The notes under the pieces are model-generated. The model was not told the origin of the DNA. It saw only the letters and a program-made list of their open reading frames with translations, and searched no databases. Shown one piece after another: positions 1 to 8,785 of a DNA stretch of 64,000 nucleotides. Every line of letters starts with the position of its first letter. Position 1 is the first letter of the stretch. Origin of the DNA: Wandonia haliotis (GTDB lineage: Bacteria; Bacteroidota; Bacteroidia; Flavobacteriales_D; Crocinitomicaceae); contig NZ_BAAAFH010000007.1 of the NCBI RefSeq assembly GCF_039523435.1, positions 1 through 64,000 on the forward strand. The letters are read 5' to 3'. Position numbers and translations under genes: made by a program.

Positions 1-14
1 CCCGAAAGCGGGGG

Positions 15-43
15 CAAAGATACACACTTTTTTAACTATTCAA
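15..43 (-). promoter_or_regulatory. Promoter for a gene beyond the left edge
   Basis: Read on the minus strand, TATCTTTG at 22-15 matches the Bacteroidota -7 element TAnnTTTG, and TTG at 43-41 lies 18 bases upstream as a possible -33 element. No gene of this window starts here, so it should drive a gene to the left. The first 12 bases also form a small CCCG/CGGG hairpin just after the expected start. This is a motif match only. Confidence 0.45.
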
Positions 44-113
44 ACAACTTTTTTGACCTTTTTTGTACTATTTTTACCAAGTGGCTACATTAGAGGATGT
101 TAACAACGGGGAT

Positions 114-593
114 TTACCATGTTTTAAACGGTCTTTTCACTAAAACAGCATTTGTATAGCGAAAATCACTGGTTATTTCATCTCCTAACCATTTCGGTTT
201 TGCAAACTCCTCTCTTTCTTCTGACAATTCTATCTCTGCTACAACTAACCCTTCATTTTCTTCTTCAAAGAAATCAACCTCCCACAATTTACCTTTATAA
301 GGTATGAGATATCTCTTCTTTATTATACGTCCTTCCTTACATGTATATAATAAGTGTTCTGCATCTTCAACAGGAATTTCATATTCATACTCTGCACGAA
401 TGGCTCCCTGCTGTTCTCCTTTTATAGTAAGAAATCCTTTTTCTCCTTTTATACGAACCCGAATCGTTTGTTCTTTTTCATTTTTCAAATACCCCTGAGC
501 AATTGAAAACACCTTATCAAAGTTATTCTTTTGAATTTCTTCGCTTAGTTTGTTCTTATCAACCAAGAATTTTCGTTCAATTTCAATTCCCAT
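114..593 (-). CDS. CYTH domain protein
   Basis: The 159-residue protein opens with the EIERKFLV signature of the CYTH family (class IV adenylyl cyclase, thiamine and inorganic triphosphatases) and continues with the expected alternating charged strands (RVRIKGEKGFLTIKG, EYEYEIP, WEVDFFEEE) that line the tunnel binding triphosphate and metal. The length fits a stand-alone bacterial CYTH enzyme, most often a triphosphate hydrolase. It is soluble and probably cytoplasmic. It lies 11 bases downstream of the SLC13 carrier on the same strand and is probably the last gene of the GAPDH/SLC13 string. The actual substrate cannot be read from the sequence. Confidence 0.85.
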   Translation of the reverse strand: MGIEIERKFLVDKNKLSEEIQKNNFDKVFSIAQGYLKNEKEQTIRVRIKGEKGFLTIKGEQQGAIRAEYEYEIPVEDAEHLLYTCKEGRIIKKRYLIPYKGKLWEVDFFEEENEGLVVAEIELSEEREEFAKPKWLGDEITSDFRYTNAVLVKRPFKTW

Positions 594-604
594 CTCTTCT
601 ACTA

Positions 605-1975
605 TTATATTAGTGTCAATATATAAGCGACTCCAAGAACGGCAGCTACGGAAACAATATTCATTATTACCCCAACTTTTGCCATTGTACTTACTCTGAG
701 TTTACCGGATGAAAAAACAATTGCATTGGGGGGAGTCGCCATTGGAAGCATAAAAGCACAAGAGGCTGACAAAGTCACAGGTAAACATAATGCAAGAACC
801 GGGTAATCCATTTTTATGGCAAGTTCTGCTATAATAGGAATCAATATTGTAACCAAAGCCAGGTTAGACATCAGTTCAGTAAGAAATACTCCCGCAACAA
901 CCAGAATAAAAAGCAACCAAAAATAACTATCTCCTCCATGTTCACTGACCCAATCTGCAAAAAGAGATAAAACACCTGCATTCGAAAGTGCCTTTGCCAA
1001 CGCCAGTCCTCCTCCGAAAAGCAATAGAATTCCCCAGGGAAGATTTTTTGTATCCTCCCATTTCAGCACTCCCGTCTTCTCCTCTTTCCCCTTAGCCGGA
1101 ATAATAAAAAGTAATATTCCTCCGAGTATTGCAATCTGCGTATCTGTAACAGACCAATCAAATGCCTTATTAATAAATTGCTTTACAATCCAGAGTATAG
1201 CTGTCAGAAAAAAAACAATTAAAACTCTTTTTTGATTCGTACTCCAGGGTGAATTATCGCGAAAAGCAATCTCCACATGTTCATCCGTTTTCAGAAAAGT
1301 AGCTCTCAGGTAAAAGAATAAAGCAATAAGGAGTAAAACGGAAAAAGGGAGACCTATTACAATCCAACTTAAAAAATCCACCTGTATATTAAAGTTATCA
1401 GCCAATATCCCACTCATCTGAACATTTGGAGGAGAGCCAATCAGAGTTGCTGTACCACCTATATTAGCAGCAAAAGCAATACTTAATAATAAGGCTGTCG
1501 AGAAACGCGATGAAAACCTACTCTCCGGAAGAACAGAAACGACAGTCATAGCCATGGGCATCATCATGATTGCCGTACCGGTATTACTTAACCACATACT
1601 TAAAAAGGCTGTGGACAGAATAAAGCCCAAAAGCACTCCAGCCGGAGTAGATCCGGTCTGCTGAACAATCAAAGAGGCTATCTTCCTGTGAACATTCCAC
1701 TTCTCAATAGCTAACGCGATCAAAAAACCTCCTAAGAAAAGAAAAACCATGGTATGACCATAGGCCTGTGCCAGTTCTTTGGTGTCTATTAACCCTAAAG
1801 GAGGTCCCAATAAAATAGGAAGCAAAGCGGTCACATATAAAGGTACACATTCCGTAATCCACCAGTACACCATCCAGGCAGCTAAACCAATCGCACTATA
1901 TAAAAGGCTATTCTCTCCCAAAAAAAGAAGGATTACAAATAATAAAAAGCCAATACACAGGTTCAACCACTTCAT
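605..1975 (-). CDS. SLC13/DASS family anion:sodium symporter
   Basis: A 456-residue polytopic membrane protein with about 11 hydrophobic segments. It carries the paired signature loops of the divalent anion:Na+ symporters: SNTGTAIMMMP at about residues 130-140 and SNLALVTILIP in the second repeat, both substrate and sodium binding hairpins in this family (VcINDY and relatives). The usual substrates are C4-dicarboxylates, citrate or sulfate, and the sequence alone does not decide among them. The start codon is four bases after the GAPDH stop, so the two are probably co-transcribed. Being next to a glycolytic enzyme makes a carboxylate substrate reasonable, but that is inference. Confidence 0.85.
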   Translation of the reverse strand: MKWLNLCIGFLLFVILLFLGENSLLYSAIGLAAWMVYWWITECVPLYVTALLPILLGPPLGLIDTKELAQAYGHTMVFLFLGGFLIALAIEKWNVHRKIASLIVQQTGSTPAGVLLGFILSTAFLSMWLSNTGTAIMMMPMAMTVVSVLPESRFSSRFSTALLLSIAFAANIGGTATLIGSPPNVQMSGILADNFNIQVDFLSWIVIGLPFSVLLLIALFFYLRATFLKTDEHVEIAFRDNSPWSTNQKRVLIVFFLTAILWIVKQFINKAFDWSVTDTQIAILGGILLFIIPAKGKEEKTGVLKWEDTKNLPWGILLLFGGGLALAKALSNAGVLSLFADWVSEHGGDSYFWLLFILVVAGVFLTELMSNLALVTILIPIIAELAIKMDYPVLALCLPVTLSASCAFMLPMATPPNAIVFSSGKLRVSTMAKVGVIMNIVSVAAVLGVAYILTLI

Positions 1976-1979
1976 CGGG

Positions 1980-2972
1980 CTACTTCAACTTGGTCATCAA
2001 ATCAATTAATCTGTTGGAATAACCTGCCTCGTTGTCATACCACCCCACTACCTTAATCATATTGTCTCCAATAACACTTGTCAGTAATGAATCAAAAATA
2101 CAGCTGTGTGGATTATCCAGAATGTCAACAGAAACAACCGGGTCTTCTATATAAGATAGAATTCCTTTCAGGTTTGTTTCAGAAGCCTTTTTAAAAGCAG
2201 CATTTATTTCAGCTACGGTCGGAGCCTTATCCACCACTATTGTTAAATCCGTCAATGATCCGTCAGGAACCGGAACACGAATACCACATCCCCCCATAAA
2301 ACCATCTAATTCCGGAAAAATTCTGGTTAGTGCTTTCGCAGCACCTGTTGAAGTAGGCACAATCGACTGAGCTGCGGCTCGGGCTCTTCTCAAATCAGAA
2401 TGAGGTGCATCATGTAGACGCTGATCCGATGTATACGAATGTACCGTTGTTATATAGGCACTCTTAATAGTACATATTTCTTTTAAAACAGCTACCAAAG
2501 GTGCTGCTGAGTTTGTTGTACAGGATGCATTCGACACAACTGTATCTTCCGCCTCTAACAAATGATCGTTAACACCTATAACAACAGTCTTAACATCGTC
2601 TCCCTTAGCCGGAGCACTTATCACCACTTTCTTAACTGTATCTCCTAAATGAAGAGCTGCCTTATCTGAACTCCGAAATAATCCGGTAGACTCCAACACA
2701 TAGTCAACTTGTTTCGCCCCCCAGTTAATTTGTGCAGGATCTTTTTCTGAGGTAAAACTCAATTTCTTTCCGTTACAAAAGTGTATTTCATTTCCATGTA
2801 TCGTAAAATCATATTTTAGTTTTCCGTGTACAGAATCGTATTTAAGTAAATGTGCCAACGTTTCAATCGGCGCAAGGTCATTTACCATCACGACATCCAT
2901 ATCCTCACGTTCCAAAGAAAGACGTGTGAAATAACGCCCTATTCTCCCGAAACCATTCACTCCTATTCTCAT
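1980..2972 (-). CDS. gap: Glyceraldehyde-3-phosphate dehydrogenase, type I
   Basis: 330 residues. The Rossmann motif NGFGRIGR is at residues 6-13, followed by an Asp (VNDLAP) suited to NAD binding. The catalytic cysteine is C151 in NASCTTN and the activating histidine is H178 in TTVHSY. The S-loop reads HSDLRRARAAAQ, closer to GapB/Calvin-type enzymes than to the HKDWRGGR form of catabolic GapA, and the helix after the cysteine is TTNSAAPL rather than TTNCLAP. It is therefore a full-length enzyme but may be a second, specialised paralogue. It is the first gene of a minus-strand string with SLC13 and CYTH genes. I see no perfect -7 element upstream. Confidence 0.93.
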   Translation of the reverse strand: MRIGVNGFGRIGRYFTRLSLEREDMDVVMVNDLAPIETLAHLLKYDSVHGKLKYDFTIHGNEIHFCNGKKLSFTSEKDPAQINWGAKQVDYVLESTGLFRSSDKAALHLGDTVKKVVISAPAKGDDVKTVVIGVNDHLLEAEDTVVSNASCTTNSAAPLVAVLKEICTIKSAYITTVHSYTSDQRLHDAPHSDLRRARAAAQSIVPTSTGAAKALTRIFPELDGFMGGCGIRVPVPDGSLTDLTIVVDKAPTVAEINAAFKKASETNLKGILSYIEDPVVSVDILDNPHSCIFDSLLTSVIGDNMIKVVGWYDNEAGYSNRLIDLMTKLK

Positions 2973-3077
2973 AACCTATATATTTTGCGTTGAAATTAAT
3001 GAAAATTGTGTGTTTAACAGATTTGTTTTCTCTTTTTCCTGGTCTATATTTTTCATCACAATCCCCTATCCCTTTCC

Positions 3078-3104
3078 TTAATTAGTGAATTAATAGTATT
3101 TTTC
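3078..3104 (+). promoter_or_regulatory. AT-rich dyad and -7-like element before the M28 peptidase
   Basis: TTAATT (3078-3083), four bases and AATTAA (3088-3093) form a perfect dyad, followed by TATTTTTC (3097-3104), one mismatch from TAnnTTTG. A start near 3108 would give an 18-base leader. The composition is AT-rich, so chance is a real possibility. Confidence 0.25.
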
Positions 3105-3126
3105 GGGAAATTTTCAGGTAAACGAT

Positions 3127-4521
3127 ATGTTCAGGTTAGTTTTCATTTTGTTTTTCTCTACTATTACATTCGCTCAAAATACAGACTCTCTCTTTATTCG
3201 TCGTATTTTTGATACAGCTCTTTCTGAAGGAAAAGCATATGAAGATCTCCGTAGTTTGTGTAAAGATATCGGTGCCCGTCTTTCCGGGTCAGCTGAGGCT
3301 GAAATGGCTGTTTACTGGGGTAAAAACAAACTAAAATCCTATAGTTTTGATACGGTTTACCTACAACCGGTTATGGTTCCACATTGGGAAAGAGGGACAA
3401 AAGAGTCTGCCTGGATCAAACATTCGGATGGCAAACTAAAAAAGGTATCCATTACTGCTTTAGGTGGCTCCATTGCTACAAACGGTAAGATGGAAGGTGA
3501 AATAGTTTATTTTTCTACCACAGATGAGTTAAGAAAAATCCCCGATGGTGCGCTTGAAGGAAAAATTGTTTTTATCAATCAACCAATGGATGAAAAACAG
3601 ATTATTACTTTTCATGCTTATGGAGGCTGTTACCCTATGCGTAATAACGGAGCAATTGAAGCTTCTAAAAAAGGGGCTATTGCTGTCATTATCCGTTCTA
3701 TTGGTTCGTCAATTGATTATCATCCGCATACAGGATCCATGCAGTATGAAGAAGGCATTCAGAAAATTCCTTCAGCTGCTTTATCTACCGCAGAATCTGA
3801 ATACCTGAAAGAACATCTGAAAAATGAGAAATTATCCTTTGTCTTTGAAATGGACTGTCGGTCTTATCCGCCAAAACAATCGTATAATGTAATTGGTGAA
3901 ATTACGGGAAAACACTATCCGAATAAGATAATTACAGTTGGTGGTCATCTTGACTCCTGGGATTTAGGAGAAGGTGCACATGACGACGGAGCCGGAATTG
4001 TTCATTCCATAGAAGCCCTTCGTATTCTGAATGAACTTAATTACACACCCATTCATACACTCCGGGTAGTTCTGTTCATGAATGAAGAAAATGGAAATAT
4101 GGGTGGAAAAACTTACGCTGCATCTTCTAAAGAGTCAGGAGAAGAGCACATTCTCGCTATCGAAAGCGATCGCGGAGGCTTTGCTCCCCGCGGTTTTACA
4201 CTTGATGGAACGCATCCTATGCTTCAACTACTACAATCCTACTCTAAGGTTTTAGCCCCTTATGAATTACATAAATTCGAAAAAGGTTACGGAGGCGTGG
4301 ACATTAATCCATTAAAAGATTATTTCCCCTCGATTTCCCTGATCGGATTTGTTCCAGATTCACAACGTTATTTTGATTTTCACCACTCGGAAGCTGATGT
4401 TTTTGAATCGGTTAACAAACGGGAACTGGAACTCGGTTGTGCGTCAATTGCCAGTCTGATCTACCTTATGGATAAAAATTTAGGAAACAAAAGCGCTACA
4501 CACGGAAAGGATATCAATTAA
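3127..4521 (+). CDS. Secreted M28 family metallopeptidase
   Basis: 464 residues with a Sec signal peptide (first about 16 residues, ending TFAQ). The central part resembles the PA-type insert of carboxypeptidase Q-like M28 enzymes. The catalytic domain shows the cocatalytic zinc ligands in order: H and D in GGHLDSWDLGEGAHDDGAG, the EE pair in MNEENGN, D in ESDRGG, and a late H in HHSEAD. It should cleave peptides or dipeptides in the periplasm or outside the cell. It is transcribed away from gap across a 154-base region. The exonuclease gene follows closely. No truncation is seen. Confidence 0.9.
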   Translation: MFRLVFILFFSTITFAQNTDSLFIRRIFDTALSEGKAYEDLRSLCKDIGARLSGSAEAEMAVYWGKNKLKSYSFDTVYLQPVMVPHWERGTKESAWIKHSDGKLKKVSITALGGSIATNGKMEGEIVYFSTTDELRKIPDGALEGKIVFINQPMDEKQIITFHAYGGCYPMRNNGAIEASKKGAIAVIIRSIGSSIDYHPHTGSMQYEEGIQKIPSAALSTAESEYLKEHLKNEKLSFVFEMDCRSYPPKQSYNVIGEITGKHYPNKIITVGGHLDSWDLGEGAHDDGAGIVHSIEALRILNELNYTPIHTLRVVLFMNEENGNMGGKTYAASSKESGEEHILAIESDRGGFAPRGFTLDGTHPMLQLLQSYSKVLAPYELHKFEKGYGGVDINPLKDYFPSISLIGFVPDSQRYFDFHHSEADVFESVNKRELELGCASIASLIYLMDKNLGNKSATHGKDIN

Positions 4522-4554
4522 GAAACCCGATATTTGCGCCAGAATAATTTTATC

Positions 4555-5451
4555 ATGATACAATTACACAAACCTCTTGCATTTTTTGACCTGGAAACAA
4601 CAGGTCTTGATATTACTAACGACAGAATTGTAGAAATAGCTATAATAAAACTGCTACCGGATGGTTCTTCTCTTACGTATGAAAAACGTGTTAATCCTGA
4701 AATAGAAATTTCGGAAGAGTCTTCCAAAATACATGGGATCACGAACGAAATGATTAAAGATGCTCCTACTTTTGCTGATATAGCAGAAGAAGTAGCCGCT
4801 TTTATTGGGGATGCTGACTTGGCAGGATACAACTCTAATAAATTTGATATTCCTGTACTCGCAGAAGAGTTTCTTCGGGCAGGAAATAATTTTGATGTGT
4901 CAGCCAGACAATTTGTAGATGTACAAAACATCTTTCACAAAATGGAACAGCGTACACTTGCGGCAGCCTATCAGTTTTACTGCAACAAGGAATTAGAAAA
5001 TGCACATTCAGCTCTTGCTGATATAGAAGCGACTAAAGACGTATTCCTTGCGCAATTGGATAAATACGAAAATCTTGAAAAGGACATTTCATTCCTCGCT
5101 GATTTCTCCAGACAGGGAAGTAACAAAATTCTCGATTTCGCCGGAAGAGTAGCTCTTAACAGTGACGGTGAAGTGATATACAACTTCGGGAAACATAAGG
5201 GAAAAACAATCCGCGAGGTTAATGAGGAAGAACCCGGATACTATGGATGGATGTTGAATGCCAACTTCCCTCTATATACTAAGGAAGTTCTCCGACGCGA
5301 AATGGAAAAAATAAAGGATGAGAACAAATTATCCGGAGCAACTAGTGGAAATGCATCTCAGAAACCTCAGGTCAAAAGAAAAAAAGAACCTCAGGATAAC
5401 TTATCCATGGACGAGAAAATTGCGGCTCTAAAAGCTAAGTTTGGTAAATAA
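4555..5451 (+). CDS. DnaQ-like 3'-5' exonuclease with DUF3820-like tail
   Basis: From ATG 4555 the protein has 298 residues; an in-frame TTG at 4534 is less likely as a start. Residues about 10-170 are a DEDDh exonuclease: FDLETTGLD (Exo I), the SNKFDIP region (Exo II) and HSALADIEAT (Exo III, H and D). Near residue 215 comes FGKHKGKTIREV...YGWML, which matches the small DUF3820 module, and then a Lys-rich tail. It probably trims DNA or RNA 3' ends and is not the replicative epsilon subunit, being larger and with a different tail. The FAH gene begins 10 bases after its stop, so the two are likely co-transcribed. Confidence 0.85.
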   Translation: MIQLHKPLAFFDLETTGLDITNDRIVEIAIIKLLPDGSSLTYEKRVNPEIEISEESSKIHGITNEMIKDAPTFADIAEEVAAFIGDADLAGYNSNKFDIPVLAEEFLRAGNNFDVSARQFVDVQNIFHKMEQRTLAAAYQFYCNKELENAHSALADIEATKDVFLAQLDKYENLEKDISFLADFSRQGSNKILDFAGRVALNSDGEVIYNFGKHKGKTIREVNEEEPGYYGWMLNANFPLYTKEVLRREMEKIKDENKLSGATSGNASQKPQVKRKKEPQDNLSMDEKIAALKAKFGK

Positions 5452-5461
5452 TCATGTGACT

Positions 5462-6073
5462 ATGAAGATCATTTGTATTGGAAGAAATTACAGCGATCAT
5501 GCAAAAGAGATGAACGCTCCCCTACCTTCAAAACCTGTTTTTTTTATGAAACCGGATACGGCTCTTTTGCCGAAGCGTAATCCTTTCTATTACCCGGACT
5601 TTACAAAAGATCTTCATCACGAATTAGAACTCGTTGTGAGAATAGCGAGATTGGGGAAAAATATCTCTGAGAAATATGCACATGAGTATTATAATGAAGT
5701 TGGATTAGGTATTGATTTCACGGCCCGGGATCTTCAACAGGAATGTAAAGAGAAAGGACTTCCATGGGAAATAGCGAAGTCCTTTGAACATTCAGCTCCT
5801 TTATCAGAGCGATTTGTACCAATACAGGAATTGGATCTCGATACTACTTCTTTTGAATTATTGAAAAATGGAGTTGCCGTTCAATCAGGTCACGTGAAGG
5901 ATATGATTTTTTCTATAGACAAACTGATTGCTTATGTTTCTCAATTTATGACATTAAAAATCGGAGATTTATTGTTTACAGGAACTCCTGCTGGAGTGGG
6001 ACCTGTTCAGATCGGAGACCATCTGGAAGGATTCCTGAACGGTGAAAAACTGTTGGATTTAAAAATCAAATAA
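5462..6073 (+). CDS. Fumarylacetoacetate hydrolase family protein
   Basis: The ATG at 5462 gives MKIICIGRNYSDHAKEM and 203 residues; a TTG at 5441 overlaps the previous gene and is unlikely. The protein is a compact FAH fold like FAHD1/YcgM, with metal-binding acidic residues in HHELELVVRI and the GLGIDFTARDLQ segment, and the late TGTPAGVGP loop typical of acylpyruvate hydrolases and oxaloacetate decarboxylases. It should act on a small 2-oxo acid in the cytoplasm; the substrate is not determinable. It is convergent with the AraC gene, with a short AT-rich hairpin spanning both stop codons. Confidence 0.88.
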   Translation: MKIICIGRNYSDHAKEMNAPLPSKPVFFMKPDTALLPKRNPFYYPDFTKDLHHELELVVRIARLGKNISEKYAHEYYNEVGLGIDFTARDLQQECKEKGLPWEIAKSFEHSAPLSERFVPIQELDLDTTSFELLKNGVAVQSGHVKDMIFSIDKLIAYVSQFMTLKIGDLLFTGTPAGVGPVQIGDHLEGFLNGEKLLDLKIK

Positions 6074-6089
6074 GGCTATTTGCTTATTT
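6068..6089. terminator. Weak bidirectional hairpin between convergent genes
   Basis: AAATAAG (6068-6074) pairs with CTTATTT (6083-6089) around an 8-base loop, overlapping the stop codons of the FAH gene and the AraC gene. It is AT-only, so a weak terminator at best. Confidence 0.35.
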
Positions 6090-7028
6090 TACTCCAAATT
6101 TTTCCTGAACACGTTTAACTTGTCGCTCCTTCCATTGTACAGGAGTTATGCCTTCGAATTGTCTGAATACCCGGCAGAAGTAGTTCAGACTATTAAATCC
6201 ACTATCAAAACAAGCTTGCGAAACTGACAAACCTCCTCCAAATAATTTGTGTTTGGCAAGTTGTAAACGCTCCCGGTTAATGAAATGCACCGGAGATTCA
6301 CCTAATTCCCGCTGAAAAGCACGAAAGAACTGAGCCCGTGACAAACAAGCCTGCCCTGCAAGTTCTTCTACAGACAAACTCTTATGAATATTATTACGGA
6401 TATATTTTATGACATGGGCTAACCGATTTCGCGTACTTAGTTTGTCTATATTTTCCAACAAGAAGTAACGCGCCTGGGTTTGCATCAGCGAAACAATAAG
6501 TTCTTTGGTCGTATTGCAAGCACGGAGTTGTTTTCCGAAATTGTTGTCTACCATTACCCGAATCAAGCGATTCAGATTTTGCTGAACAGAAGGGTTATTG
6601 AGAAGTAAAAAGCTTTCTTTACTCCAACTCCAAAGATCTCCCTCAGTTTTGGGAAAAAGTTCATTCAGCCAGATTAATGTTTCCTGAACAAACCCTTCAC
6701 TGATTTCTAATGCCAGACACTGAGTAGGGTTACTTATATCTGCTTCGGGAAAATCAATGTACATCATTTCAGAGGACGGCATTATTATCGTCTGACCTGG
6801 AGAAAAGTCAAAGGGATCTTTTGATTTAAGATGCATCACTTTTTTTCCCTGAATCATACTAACAACTGTCGGGTTGTCAAATTGAAGGTCAAACTTAAAT
6901 GCCTCCCGGTTGGTTTCAAAAACATTTAACAACGCATGATCTGCATGGTGTGCAGTCCGGTGTTCCACTTCATCTATGGGACTACTGAAAATTTTGTATT
7001 TCTCCTTTAAGTTTACACCCTCTAACAT
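6084..7028 (-). CDS. AraC family transcriptional regulator
   Basis: 314 residues. The N-terminal half (about residues 15-190) is a cupin-like ligand domain of the type found in AraC regulators of alcohol and aldehyde genes. The C-terminal 100 residues contain two helix-turn-helix units: SVEELAGQACLSRAQFFRAFQRELGE and the conserved second motif with SVSQACFDSGFNSLNYFCRVFRQFEGITP. It is divergent from the aldehyde dehydrogenase gene across 167 bases, which makes that gene its probable target. That spacer holds no perfect -7 element; TACTATTG near 7107 is the closest on the plus strand. The inducer is unknown; an aldehyde or alcohol is a guess from context. Confidence 0.9.
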   Translation of the reverse strand: MLEGVNLKEKYKIFSSPIDEVEHRTAHHADHALLNVFETNREAFKFDLQFDNPTVVSMIQGKKVMHLKSKDPFDFSPGQTIIMPSSEMMYIDFPEADISNPTQCLALEISEGFVQETLIWLNELFPKTEGDLWSWSKESFLLLNNPSVQQNLNRLIRVMVDNNFGKQLRACNTTKELIVSLMQTQARYFLLENIDKLSTRNRLAHVIKYIRNNIHKSLSVEELAGQACLSRAQFFRAFQRELGESPVHFINRERLQLAKHKLFGGGLSVSQACFDSGFNSLNYFCRVFRQFEGITPVQWKERQVKRVQEKFGVK

Positions 7029-7195
7029 TTGTGATACAGATCAGTATTTAATATTCCCTAAGGTACTTACATCACAGAAAAAAAACAAACCTAAAAGCAA
7101 AATGATACTATTGTGCTATTCAATGCATCAATCCTGACATTCGAATACAGAAAATAAGGAGACATTTAGCTTTCGAACTTTAAACTCAAAACATT

Positions 7196-8725
7196 ATGGA
7201 ATCAGTAGAAAAAGAAAAAGTATCTACTTTGATAAAACGTCCGGACTTTAAGTCTCATTATGATAATTACATCGGAGGTAAGTTTGTTGCCCCGGTTGAC
7301 GGAAGCTATTTTGAAGTTATCAGCCCTCTTGATGGAAAAGTATTTACAAAAGTTGCCAGAGGAAAAGCTGCAGATATTGACCTTGCTCTGGATGCTGCTC
7401 ATGAAGCTTTCAAAACATGGGGAAAGACTTCTGTAGCGCAAAGAAGCAATATCTTACTAAAGATTGCCGACAGAATCGAAGAAAATCTGGAGTATTTGGC
7501 TGCCGTGGAAACGGTTGACAACGGTAAACCTATTCGTGAAACTATCAATGCGGATTTGGCACTTGTTGTTGATCACTTCCGTTATTTCGCCGGGTGTATC
7601 CGCGCGGAAGAAGGAACTGCATCAGAACTTGATTCAACGACAGTTTCTATGAATATCAAAGAACCTGTAGGTGTAGTTGGTCAAATTATTCCGTGGAACT
7701 TCCCGCTACTTATGGCTACATGGAAAATGGCTCCTGCGCTGGCTGCCGGGTGTTGTACAATCGTTAAACCCGCTGAGCAAACTCCTGTTTCTATCATGGT
7801 ATTGATGGAGTTGATCGGAGATCTTCTTCCTCCCGGTGTATTGAATGTAGTAAACGGTTTTGGTCCTGAATGTGGGAAACCGCTTGCCCAGTCTCCTCGT
7901 ATTAATAAAGTCGCTTTTACGGGTGAAACAACTACCGGACGACTCATTATGCAGTACGCATCTGAGAATCTCATCCCGGTGACTATGGAACTTGGGGGGA
8001 AATCTCCTAACATCTTCTTCCCTTCTATTATGGATGCAGACGATGAATTCTTTGATAAATGTTTAGAAGGAGCATCTATGTTTGCCCTTAATCAGGGAGA
8101 AATCTGTACTTGTCCCAGCAGGATTCTCATCCACGAAAGTATTTATGACCGTTTTATTGAGCGGGTAATTGAGCGGATTAATGCTATTCAGGTAGGAAAT
8201 CCTCTTGATTTGAATACCATGCAGGGAGCACAGGCTTCGCAGGATCAATTTGAAAAAATTCTGAATTATATTGAAATTGGAAAGCAGGAAGGCGCTGAAG
8301 TTTTGACCGGAGGAGCTCCTGTTAACCTGAACAGTGGTCTTGAAAATGGATATTACATTCAGCCTACTCTTTTGAAAGGGCATAATAAAATGCGTGTTTT
8401 TCAGGAAGAAATTTTCGGACCGGTATGTTCTGTTACCACTTTCGGATCTGTCGAGGAAGCTATCGAAATTGCTAACGATACGCTTTATGGACTTGGAGCC
8501 GGAGTTTGGACAAGAGATGCTCATGAAGCCTATACAGTTCCCCGCGCTATACAAGCCGGAAGAGTTTGGGTGAATTGTTACCACTCTTACCCGGCACACG
8601 CTCCATTCGGAGGGTATAAAAAGTCTGGTTTCGGACGTGAAACTCATTTAATGATGCTCAATCATTATCGTCAAAACAAAAATCTTCTTATTTCTTACGA
8701 CAAAAACAAGCTTGGTTTTTTCTAA
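7196..8725 (+). CDS. NAD-dependent aldehyde dehydrogenase, ExaC/acetaldehyde type
   Basis: 509 residues, full length for the ALDH superfamily. The oxyanion Asn lies in PWNFPLLM, the NAD loop FTGETTTG is at residues 241-248, the general base is E265 in MELGGKSPN, and the catalytic cysteine is C304 in NQGEICTCPSR. The NQGEICTCPSR form, with a second Cys two residues later, is characteristic of ExaC/AldB-like acetaldehyde dehydrogenases. It oxidises short aliphatic aldehydes to acids in the cytoplasm. A DUF779 gene follows after a hairpin, and a divergent AraC gene precedes it. This three-part arrangement is found with this ALDH subtype in other phyla. The start ATG has a long AT-rich leader and no Shine-Dalgarno sequence at the usual distance. 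Confidence 0.93.
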   Translation: MESVEKEKVSTLIKRPDFKSHYDNYIGGKFVAPVDGSYFEVISPLDGKVFTKVARGKAADIDLALDAAHEAFKTWGKTSVAQRSNILLKIADRIEENLEYLAAVETVDNGKPIRETINADLALVVDHFRYFAGCIRAEEGTASELDSTTVSMNIKEPVGVVGQIIPWNFPLLMATWKMAPALAAGCCTIVKPAEQTPVSIMVLMELIGDLLPPGVLNVVNGFGPECGKPLAQSPRINKVAFTGETTTGRLIMQYASENLIPVTMELGGKSPNIFFPSIMDADDEFFDKCLEGASMFALNQGEICTCPSRILIHESIYDRFIERVIERINAIQVGNPLDLNTMQGAQASQDQFEKILNYIEIGKQEGAEVLTGGAPVNLNSGLENGYYIQPTLLKGHNKMRVFQEEIFGPVCSVTTFGSVEEAIEIANDTLYGLGAGVWTRDAHEAYTVPRAIQAGRVWVNCYHSYPAHAPFGGYKKSGFGRETHLMMLNHYRQNKNLLISYDKNKLGFF

Positions 8726-8741
8726 TCACCAATGATAATGT

Positions 8742-8770
8742 AAAGGGAGACTGGTTTCAGCCTCCCTTTT
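8742..8770 (+). terminator. Stem-loop between ALDH and DUF779 genes
   Basis: AAAGGGAG (8742-8749) pairs perfectly with CTCCCTTT (8762-8769), with an inner CTG-GTTT-CAG extension, followed by only TTC. It looks like a weak intrinsic terminator or a processing/stability hairpin inside the ALDH-DUF779 unit. Confidence 0.6.
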
Positions 8771-8785
8771 CTATAAACAATTATT

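Noticed and set aside
7029..7077. TTGTGAT and ATCACAG facing each other in the AraC/ALDH spacer, resembling a CRP site
   Set aside because: The half-sites are 35 bases apart, far more than one CRP-type dimer spans.
8063..8647. Long open frame of 194 codons on the minus strand opposite the aldehyde dehydrogenase
   Set aside because: It lies wholly inside a conserved gene, has no family resemblance, low-complexity Ser/Arg-rich composition and no promoter.
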